In this document: positions 55,265-64,000 of the stretch, piece after piece
Position numbering within the stretch: the stretch's first letter is position 1
How the letters are laid out: every line of letters begins with the position of its first letter
Assembly (NCBI GenBank): GCA_963920525.1
Contig: OY986436.1
Coordinates: 82,948,339 to 83,012,338, forward strand
DNA: 64,000 nt
Source of the DNA: Dichetophora obliterata
Taxonomy: Eukaryota; Arthropoda; Insecta; Diptera; Sciomyzidae
Direction: 5' to 3'
Notes under the pieces: generated by a model
The model's database searches: none
Told to the model about the DNA's origin: nothing
The model's input: the letters and a program-made list of their open reading frames with translations, nothing else
Translations under genes and position numbers: made by a program

Positions 55265-56069
55265 AATACTGGCGATCCTGCCAGGAGACGAACTACAAAA
55301 ACCAACAACTACAAGTATCGGCATTGTGCGTCCAAAATAGCAAAAACAGCAGCCGCAGTTACAACAGCATCAAACTTCATTGCCAGCACCGTCGCTCTGG
55401 CAAACGCCATTGATTTTGGAAACCATAGTGAGTCCGCCAACATCTCCGGCCTCGCTACCATCGCCAACGCCTGTAGCACCTGCTCTCCCTAATATATCAA
55501 CAACCTTGCTGTCCTCGAATTTCCATCATACTACTTTTGCACAACATTTGCAAAAAGTTGGCTGCATATGGAAGTCGCCTCCTACGCATACGTCCAAGGA
55601 ACGCATTAGTCTCAACTCTCATGTCATGTCAGCAAGCAGCCCGACTTACAACAACAAAAACTAAACAACAACAACAACAAAACAACTACAGTAGCAGTAA
55701 TAACAACAACATCTACAACAACAGCAGCAATAAAAGCAACAACAACAACATTTGCAGCAGCAACAACAATAACATTAACAGCAACAAAAACAACAACAAT
55801 TTTCTTTCTACATAAAAAATATTTTTGTATACTGTGTTAAATTTTTTGTGACAATTTATGTAAATCCTTTTTGTTTGTTACATTTTATAAAATTTTTTTC
55901 AGGTTGCCTTGTTATTCTAGTTTCTCACGAGGTACACACTTAGCTTCTTTTAACGAATATTATACAATCGGGACGTAAGAAACCAATTGTATCATATTCG
56001 TAGGCACTCCACTGCACTAGGGCAACACAAGTTAGGAAATACACTAATAGGCATACATTTTAGGAAATT
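55265..56069 (+). other. gypsy leader with AAC/CAG-rich microsatellite
   Basis: Leader between LTR and gag. 55655-55800 is an imperfect CAA/AAC/AGC repeat giving Asn/Ser-rich chance peptides. The frame at 55380-55664 is Pro/Ser-rich and might be a gag N-terminal extension, unproved. Confidence 0.5.
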
Positions 56070-57061
56070 ATGCGTCTGTCACACACACCACCACCCGTTC
56101 CTAGGCAAACACCTATACCTTCACAAACTTCTGACCCTCTCGCTCACTTTGGCGAAGGCGACCATCGTCCCCTTATACATTTACAGACTGATTTCGTCAA
56201 TCCATTTGACACTCCAATGCGGTCAGAAATTCAAGCGGCATCAGTTAAATTGTCACAATTTTGGATAACTTGTCCAGACGCATTGTTCGTCCATGCAGAA
56301 ATTCAATTTCAATCAAAAGGAATTTCCACTGACAAAACAAAGTACGAATACCTAGTTACAGCTCTACCTCAAGAGGTAATCATAACGGTGCTCGACTTTA
56401 TTCAAAAACCTCCGTCTTCAAATTTATATGAAGGTTTAAAAAGAACATTAATCGATAGACGCACTCTGAGCGAGACTAAGAGGTTCGACAAAATTCTGTC
56501 TGGCACCGAGATGGGTGACCAAAAACCATCTCAATTCTATAGAGCACTACTCATGTTGGCCGGTACCACAGTTGATAGTGAATTAATCTCTAAAATTTGG
56601 CTACGAAAGCTCCCCAAAACTCTCAATATAGCATAGACCGGATCTAATCACAAAGACTTAGATGAATTATTGAGATTAGCTGACAAACTGTGGGAAGTTA
56701 TGTCAGAAACAGAAGTAGCTTCAGTTGGCAATGATACCCAACGCATCCCTAAATCTACTGAACTCACGATGATTACGCAATCGTTTGCTGAAACGACCTC
56801 AAAGATTCTAACAAGTTTCAACAAACTGGCAATTGAGGTCCAAGAACTAAAAAACGATCGATATCGTAATAATTCACGAGAAACAAATTACCAAAGATAC
56901 CCAAAACGTAGATCCCCTTCAAGAAGCATATCACGACCTGTAAACTGGGTATGCAGATACCACTTTAGATTTGGTAGGGCAGCTAGACGATGTGAACAAC
57001 CATGTTCATTCAGACAAAACGACACTCAACACAACACAACACAACACAATTCGACAAACTA
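56070..57061 (+). pseudogene. gypsy gag, interrupted
   Basis: Capsid protein of the LTR element. 188 codons from 56070 contain a conserved block (FWITCPDALFVHAEIQFQSK) typical of insect gypsy gags of the CsRn1 type. They end at an in-frame TAG (56634-56636), after which the same frame carries the remaining capsid (DLDELLRLADKLWEVMSETE) and a knuckle CRYHFRFGRAARRCEQPC. A stop at 57059-57061 ends gag; protease is in another frame, overlapping from about 57002. Confidence 0.8.
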
Positions 57062-57433
57062 GGTGACTCCATAATTGCGACGGCTAATAATGGAAGTCAA
57101 ACAATTCTAACACGCCGTCTTTTTATTTATGACAATGACAACCACATAAATTTTTTAATAGACAGCGGAGCTGAAGTATCAGTACTTCCCGTAAATAAAT
57201 TTAGACCCCACCAAAAAAATTCAGACTTAATACTGACAGCAGCTAACGGTAGCACGATTGCGACTTTTGGCAATAAATTACTAAACGTAAATTTAAAACT
57301 AAGACGTGACTTTCCTTTTACATTCATATTAGCAGACATCACACGACCGATCATAGAAGCAGATTTTTTAACAAAATACGGACTCCTAATAGACTTCAAC
57401 ACAAAAAGCTCATTGATCCACTTACACAATTAA
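57002..57433 (+). pseudogene. gypsy protease domain
   Basis: Aspartic protease that cleaves the polyprotein. The catalytic motif is FLIDSGAEVSVLP, and IIEADFLTKYGLLID marks the domain end. The frame closes at 57433 (TAA), and reverse transcriptase text continues after it in a different frame, so gag, protease and RT are not joined here. Confidence 0.85.
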
Positions 57434-58740
57434 CAGTCAACGCCATCACAGCATTCACAGAAACATCATTACCTAAACTAATTTCACTAGAAAACAAATA
57501 CACAAATATACTCAAAAATTATCCATCACTGACTACAGAAGCAGACTACAACAAACCAGTTAAACACAAAACAGTACACCATATAACTACAGAAGGACAG
57601 CTACCTTTTTCCAGACCCAGACGCCTAGACTCTAATAAATACAAAATTGCTAAAAAAGAATTTGATTTTTTAATTAAAGTAGGCATTTGTCGTCCTTCAG
57701 ACTCCATGTCAGCGTCTCCTCTACACTTGGTACCTAAAAAGTATGTGAATGACTAGAGACCCTGTGGTGACTATAGAAGACTTAACGCAATTACAATTCC
57801 ACACCGGTACCCTTTACCACACATACACGACTTGAATATAGACTTACACAATAAACACATATTTACTACAAAATTACTGAGAGTACTGAGAGAACTAGAC
57901 TTTGTTTTCGTATACCTTGATGACATTTTAGTGGCCAGTGAGACAGAAGAAGAACACATTAGACACCTAAATTTAGTTTTTGAAAAACTAGACAATTACG
58001 GACTAAACATCAAACCCAATAAATGTATTTTCGGCGTGGACAAAATAAATTTTCTAAGTTACACAATTTCAAACAAAGGCATACAACCATCTCCCAATAG
58101 AATTCAATGCATAAAAGACTACCCAAAACCAGAAACAATCAAACAAATGCAGAAATTCATCGGGATGATTAACTACTACCACAGATGCATTCCAAAACTA
58201 GCACACACACTCACACACATTTACGAAATGGTAATTACAGCAACAAAAACAAAGGACAAACACTTAACATGGACAGAAAACACAACACAAGCATTCGCAG
58301 AGATAAAAGAAAGTTTCGCTAAGGAAACACTACTTAAACATTTCAATAGTAAAGCAAAACTTTCTATCGCTGTGGATGCATCAAACACTGCTATAGGCGC
58401 AGTCTTACAACAAGAACATAATCAAGAAACAGAACCACTGGCATTCTTTTCAAAAAAATTATCTACTACAGAAATAAAATACAGCACGTTCGATCGCGAA
58501 CTACTAGCCATTTACCTCACAATTAAACACTTTAGACACTATTTAGAAGGACGCACATTTACCATATACACGGATCACAAACCACTAACTTCAGCATTAC
58601 ATTAAAAAACTGAGAGAAGTCCAAGACAAATACGACATTTAGAATACATCGCACAGTTTTCCAACGACATCAGACACATTAAAGGTACAGATAACACCGT
58701 AGCAGACGCACTTTCAAGAGCTGAGATAGAGGCGTCACAA
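57434..58740 (+). pseudogene. gypsy reverse transcriptase + RNase H, deleted
   Basis: The RT N-terminus is readable from about 57480 (SASPLHLVPKKYVND), with a TAG where Trp precedes RPCGDYRRLNAI. Then a deletion of roughly 45 codons joins HIFTTKLL directly to RVLRELDFVFVYLDD, so the first catalytic Asp and the PFGL region are gone while YLDD remains. From 57832 the frame is open for 257 codons through connection and RNase H (AVDASNTAIGAVLQQ, FDRELLAIYLTIKHFRHYLE, YTDHKPL) to a TAA at 58603. The usual end of the RNase H follows in frame (IKGTDNTVADALSRAEIEA). No replication-competent product is possible. Confidence 0.9.
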
Positions 58741-60003
58741 CCTCAGAGATTAATCTCAAAACTCTACACAAAGAACAAAATATAGATTCAGAACTACAAG
58801 AAATACTAAACAAACATATTTACAAACTAGAACAAGTACACATACCAATACTTAACATTAAAATTTGGTGCGAACAAACTAATTCAGAAACACGTCCATA
58901 TATCCCACAAACATTACGCAAACAAATTTTCGAACAAATACATAACATTTCACACTCAGGTACACGAGCTACTCGAAAACTCATTACACAAAGATATTTT
59001 TGGACTAAAATGAACGCACAAATCAATAAATGGTCACAAGAATGCATTAGATGCCAACGAGCAAAGATACACAAACATACGAAGACAATCCCACAAAAGA
59101 TTGACATCCCACACGGACGTTTTGAACACGTTCACGTCGATATAGTTGGTCCCTTACCAATATCACAAGGTTACAGATATTTGCTTACCCTAGTTGACAG
59201 AAACACACGTTGGCCCGAAGCGTATCCAATTAAAGATACTAACGCTAACACTGTCGTAGATACACTCCAAAAGGAATACATCTCACGTTTCGGAGTTCCT
59301 TTGGAAATTACCACTGATCGAGGACCTCAATTCACGTCCACAAGTTTTAGAAACTTCGTTAAGAATCTAGGAAGCAATCACATTACCACTTCTGCTTATC
59401 ATCCACAAGCTAACGGGATTGTAGAAAGGTTTCACCGTCAACTGAAGACGTCTATAATAGCAAGCAACAATCAGACAAATTGGTACACAGAGTTACCACT
59501 AATTCTTCTAGGACTCAGGTCCACGGTCAAAGAAGACATTAAAGCTTCACCTGCTGAGATGGTATTTGGGCAAACACTCAGGCTACCACAGCAACTAGTA
59601 ATACATAGCAGTCAGAATTTTAATCCATCGGACACCTTAGCCAAACTTAAAGAGGTAGTAGAAAACAAAAGTCAAACATTACGCATCATAACACTAACTT
59701 CCAATCGTATATACCTCGAGCCCTCAGTACTTGTAACTTTGTTTTCGTACGCAACGACACGATCCGCAAAACACTACAAGAACCGTACGATGGCCCCTTC
59801 AAAGTGGTTGAGAGAACACCAAAATATTTCACAATTCGTAGACATAACACTAACACAACAGTCAACATCGATAGAATAAAACCAGCCTCCCTAGACACTG
59901 AGACAACACAGGCACAGTTAACCAAACATAAAGATACTAAAAAAGTACACTTTAACCTGTTAGCGAATACTACCAAGATTTTTTTAAAAAGGAGGGGGAA
60001 TAA
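58741..60003 (+). pseudogene. gypsy integrase
   Basis: Inserts the cDNA into the genome. The zinc-binding H-H-C-C domain is at about 58940-59060 (HNISHSGTRATRKLITQRYF, CIRCQRAK). The catalytic core is open from 59010: HVDIVGPLPISQG (first Asp), TTDRGPQFTS (second Asp), NGIVERFHRQLK (Glu). The C-terminal DNA-binding region (EPYDGPFKVVERTPKYF) has shifted frame at about 59690-59800, ending near 60019. A stretch of purines, AAAAAGGAGGGGGAA, at about 59986-60000 is the polypurine tract for plus-strand priming, just before the 3' LTR. Confidence 0.9.
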
Positions 60004-60398
60004 TGTGGTGACTCAATAACTTTAAGTTGCATCACCACATTAGTTGAATTCCTAACTTCCATTTTACTTATCTTCTGTTACATTGATTTTCAACTTACAT
60101 TTTACTTACCTTCTCGTTGATTTTTAACTTACATTGTACTTACCTATTGTTGATTATTAATTTACATCTTACTTACCTCAACTTAACATTTATATTATTT
60201 TTATGTTAATTTATTTACACTTTGTTATAAATACTTGTTATTATAAAAACATTTGTATAAATATTCATATTTGTATCAATCAGAAATTTTCATTTGAAAA
60301 TTTCAGTTGAATAAAATATTTTCAAATAAACAGTTATAAAAAATATATTAAAAAAAATAAAAATTATAAATCAAAATTAAAAAGTTTGTTGTGCACCA
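60004..60398 (+). repeat. 3' LTR, 395 bp
   Basis: See 54865-55264; lacks the 5-base ACAAT insertion. Confidence 0.95.
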
Positions 60399-62290
60399 TG
60401 CGTATTAAGCTTCGACGAAGCGAAGGTCCGCAAGACATATTGCTACGACAGGAGTTCTGATTCAACCTTAGCTCCTGCTAGTTATATACAGGTGGCAATG
60501 TTAAGAGGTAAAAATCTGTAAACTTAAAATATTTAGCATGTTCTTTCATGTTTTTACTTTTTTACTTAGGATTGATATCAAAATGGAAACAGTCAAATTT
60601 TTTTTTTATTACGACTAAGACATATTCTTGAATATACTAAATAAAATAAAAGAATGCGGATATCATGTTGTTGCAGTTGTATGCGATTTAGGAGGTGGAA
60701 ATCGGGGACTGATAACTCAGCTAAAAGTTGATGTGGAAAAACCTTGGTAACATTTAAAAAAAAAATTAAATAAAACTTGTGTATTTTTATACGCATTTTG
60801 TCTCAAAGTTTCAAACAATAACATTTGTATGCGTTTATTTTAGGTTCATCAATGACAATGCAAAAATTTTTGTATTTGCGGATGTACCACATTTGATGAA
60901 ATCATTTCATTGACGAAGACTTCTTTATAAATGGTGTTCCTGTACAGAAGAAAATTATTTCTGATCTTCTTTTAGCTACATCTTCCGAGCTAACAATTAC
61001 CCATAAGATCTCACCAAACCTTCTTAATGTAGTAGGGCCTGAGCGCCAAAAAGTGAAAATAGCCACAAAACTTTTTTCCCATACAAATGCAAAGCCGATC
61101 ACCAGAGCAGCCAGTCTAGGGTTTCTAAATGGACAGAATTGGGATGAATGCTCACAATTATTTAAAATTGTTATTTAATTTCAATGTGTAGTTAATTTAT
61201 ACAGTGCTGCAATCCTTTAATTTAAATAGCCAAACGACTGGTTTGATGTCATGAACGTGAGGGTTCCAAGACCTGACACCAGGAAAAAAACGTATGCTTA
61301 CGGCTTGGCTCTTGACGTTCAAAACAAAATACTTCATGAAATGACAGAAATGATGTCCAGCATGCGAGTGATTGACAAGAAGAACTTAATGCCATTTCAG
61401 AAAGGTAACAGCATGCTTTAATTTAATTTCATTGTTTATTTTAAGTTCAAATTTACTTTATGTTTATATTTATTTTCTATTATTCACTCATATTTCGCTT
61501 CTTCTTGTTTTTAACTATTTCATTTATTTTAATTTATATACTATTTTAAAATGTATTCTAGCCATAAAGATTTTATCCATAGGCTCACTAAATCCCAAAA
61601 AAGAAATAAAAAAAATTAAAAGTTAAATATTTTAAACAGGTATTCTACAAAGCACCAAAGCGCTGAAAATACTTCATGCAGAATTGAACAATCAATTTCA
61701 ATATGTTTTGACGTACAGGCTCAACCAGGACGTGCTTGAAAATTTCTTTGGCATAATTCGCACCAAAGGAGGCCTACACGACCATCCAGACCAGTAAGAG
61801 TTCAAGTACCGCCTACGGTCTTACATTCTTGGTTACAACGATGGTGTGCGAATTATGAGAAGAATTTCTTACAGGTAATTTATGCAAACAATAAAATATT
61901 TCTATTATAATACATATTTAAATATCTGTATGTACAGATTCAATTCTTAGAACTGTTTTTTCACCACCGTATTAAACAACTCAATGCAGGAAGATGAGCT
62001 CAATGACCTAGCTTACTGATGGGCTGAAAATTTAGCTGGATGCATTTGCCATAAACTTTATAAAAAAGTTCCAAACATTCGCGTTCTCCCCGAAAACAAC
62101 ACTTCTTTCACCTGGGTAGATTGATTAACAAAAGGAGGCCTTTTTAAACCTACTCCTGAAATTATGGAACACATGCAATCCATGCAAAAAATATTCGATG
62201 AAGTCAACAATGATGGATTACTTTTAGCAACTTATTATATTAAAAAACATTGCGATCTAGCAGAAAGCATTCACTGTGATAATTAGGTTA
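60399..62290 (+). pseudogene. THAP / P-superfamily transposase, 3' part
   Basis: Continues the transposase interrupted at 54864. VLSFDEAKVRKTYCYDRSSD then IQVAMLRG ends at a donor (60508), a 62-base intron ends TTTACTTAG, and LISKWKQS resumes. After a frameshift in a T-run, CGYHVVAVVCDLGGGNRGLI carries a catalytic-core Asp. Then FINDNAKIFVFADVPHLMK, and, in another frame, NLLNVVGPERQKVKIATKLF, NDWFDVMNVRVPRPDTR and KKNLMPFQKG. After a further intron come YVLTYRLNQDVLENFFGIIR then TKGGLHDHPDQ, a TAA and EFKYRLRSYILG, the conserved C-terminal block with the acidic E-N-F-F. Stops, frameshifts and at least three introns; not functional. Element TIRs were not found. Confidence 0.82.
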
Positions 62291-63520
62291 AAATTTATTC
62301 TTTAGAGCCCGGATGTTTTTCAGAATCCGAAAATGAAATAAAGAAATAGTGGAAAGCACTTATAATAAAAAACGAAAATTTAATAAAATTACAACTTGAA
62401 AAAATAAAACTTGTCAAACTTAAAAAAACAAACTTTAAAAAAGCAAAACTGAAAAACAATAAAATTTTATAATATAAACAAGTTGTAACGTTTTTCTTTG
62501 ACTTTTTAGCCGATGTTGTAGTAATGTTATCAGAGCTGTTAATATCAGTTGCTTCGGCTTCATTTTCAGCTTTTTAGTATAACTTCCCAACAAGAACTGA
62601 TGGTCCACATTTGGGTTGCAGCGACGTCGTAGCGTTTATTTTTGTATCAAAATTGATATGATGTTACGTATTGGTTACGTTACAGAGACCACTATGATTC
62701 GAAAGTGGTGCAACACAATGCCGACATTGTTAGTGAAAATTACTTTGAAGTGACTTATCACATTTTAGTATACACATTTATATATAAATACATTACAGAG
62801 TTGCTAATTGCAAAAAAATTAATTTTGTTTACATGTTTTGTTTACATTTTGCAGCCATAAATATAATTATTTTATAATTAAAATTTATATAATATGTAGG
62901 AGTACAACATAATCTTAAGTGTTTTTTGATATTATTTGGAGCTAAATGTAGATGGGAAAGAAGATTTTCGGTAAAATAACAGCCAAAACTTCTTAAGAAT
63001 TTAAGCGCAAGCTGAGTTCAGAAAATATTGCAACAATTTCATACATTAATAAAAAATGTTTAAATATAATAATAATTTGCGTCCACCATTTTAAATAACT
63101 TGGGTCGCAATTAGCTAATTGTTACAAAATGTACATCTTGATGAATGATGAGTGATGCATTTTTTTAAGGTAACACTTGATAAATCGTTACAACATTCTG
63201 TGACCTAGTGGTAAAGTAGTATCCTAGGAATTTTTACAAACTTTTCCCACAAAATATTTTCCAAATCAGTATCGCTGCAACGTCGTCGTGTAAAAAATGT
63301 GTCTTAAGTAACCTGTGGTAGCAAAATTCTGCTTGGGTTAAGTACGAACGCTTCTTCCTACATGTCCACTCTCCACTCAAATTATTTTTGTTTATCGTTA
63401 ATGATGCAATTTTATTATTGCTGGTACTTCGTTGTTCCAGTATAATTTACAATACTTGCTTTGAAGGCTGCAAATTATGCTGCAGACGCAACTTAGCGAT
63501 GGTAATTTATTTATCAGCCA
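62291..63520. other. No gene seen
   Basis: AT-rich. May include the 3' part of the P-type element, but no terminal repeat is recognised. Confidence 0.35.
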
Positions 63521-63522
63521 TA

Positions 63523-63733
63523 CCACAGTAGGCGTCGTCGACGTCGTCGATGGTATATCGTCACTTTGAGTCGACGTAGACATTAAATTATTGTTAAATT
63601 TGTACCACGTAACACTGACGAGGCTGCGACATTTATAAATATAAATTTTTTCGGAATAGTCACAGAAAACGAAAACGCAGATACGAATCTTACGTTAGTC
63701 GTCGCTATTTGGTGTCGACCACGCCTACTGTGG
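63523..63733. mobile_element. 211-bp MITE in a TA site
   Basis: Inverted ends CCACAGTAGGCGTCGTCGAC and (reversed right) CCACAGTAGGCGTGGTCGAC, 19 of 20 identical, flanked by TA at 63521-63522 and 63734-63735. A TA target suggests Tc1/mariner mobilisation. Confidence 0.8.
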
Positions 63734-64000
63734 TAGGGCCTAATCTTCGGCACGCTTAGTAAGCACTTTCTATGAAATAAACAACAATTTTGCTATTTCT
63801 CCTAATGTGTACATAAAGTTTATATGGATAAGATTTACTTGCTCGCAATTCATACATTTAGTGATCACTTGTTTCCTACTAAATGTTCCCAATGCTTTCT
63901 AATATTTCTTAATCGAATTTTTGTTCATTACCGTGTCAACAATTTTCTTCCTGCTGCTATCCATCAACTTGAGATTTGTTCTTTTCACCTGTTATTGCAG

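Larger units (their letters stand above)
54865..60398 (+). mobile_element. Young, defective Ty3/gypsy LTR retrotransposon
   Basis: 5534-bp element with LTRs 54865-55264 and 60004-60398, both TGTGG...CACCA, inserted in the P-type pseudogene with a 4-bp TSD TGCG (54861-54864, 60399-60402). Gag-pol order is gag, protease, RT, RNase H, integrase; no env-like frame. The gag knuckle of form C-x2-H...C..C and the integrase tail suggest the CsRn1/Kabuki-like branch (moderate). LTRs are nearly identical but the coding region is badly broken. Confidence 0.95.

Noticed and set aside
55537..55815. Asn-rich protein
   Set aside because: Translation of an AAC microsatellite in the gypsy leader.
1..64000. 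CRISPR array, operon or phage-like system
   Set aside because: No direct-repeat/spacer arrays, no ribosome-binding-site spaced genes, introns throughout; the window is eukaryotic.

Overview
The window is AT-rich, intron-containing eukaryotic DNA, almost certainly from an insect and probably a fly. Evidence: an R1-clade LINE, CR1/Jockey-type LINEs, a Ty3/gypsy element, THAP-type P-superfamily sequences, two piggyBac elements, a Tc1 element, a PIF/Harbinger element with a MADF/BESS partner gene, Merlin and hAT remnants, tRNA-derived SINEs and many hairpin MITEs. There is no bacterial or viral gene organisation. No complete host gene is recognisable; the only candidate is one short possible first exon at 14445-14567. 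The window is best read as a stack of nested transposons of different ages.

Left part (1-23.7 kb). A LINE reverse transcriptase without endonuclease (320-2596, minus) is followed by a TTAAGAAG-rich tandem repeat and a decayed hAT element (about 4009-11250). That hAT is split by a nearly full-length R1-clade LINE (4787-10295, minus) flanked by a perfect 16-bp target-site duplication (TSD). Next come a piggyBac element with two in-frame stops (11418-13685), hairpin repeats, a tRNA-like SINE between 153-bp direct repeats, and remnants of Merlin, a Jockey-type LINE, hAT, an internally deleted LINE and gypsy.

Middle (23.7-30.3 kb). A PIF/Harbinger element has perfect 38-bp terminal inverted repeats (TIRs) and a TTA TSD. 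Its transposase (plus) and MADF/BESS accessory gene (minus) are interleaved: each gene's second exon lies inside the other's intron. This is the most unusual organisation in the window.

Right part (30.3-64 kb). Here are a SINE, an apparently intact piggyBac (35890-38741) whose termini carry 18-bp palindromes next to the terminal motif, a TIR element with a 23-bp minisatellite, an apparently intact Tc1 element (41682-43278), and a 3.8-kb element with roughly 500-bp TIRs and an 8-bp TSD. Further right are several MITEs, a miniature P-like element carrying a THAP exon, and a SINE invaded by a hAT and by a second small TIR element. Last comes a THAP/P-superfamily transposase pseudogene split by a young but defective gypsy element (54865-60398).

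The only genes that look open along their length are the Tc1 transposase, the second piggyBac transposase, the Harbinger MADF/BESS gene and the endonuclease-less LINE ORF. All coordinates, splice sites, TSDs and translations were read by eye. No database search was run, so family names rest on recognised motifs.
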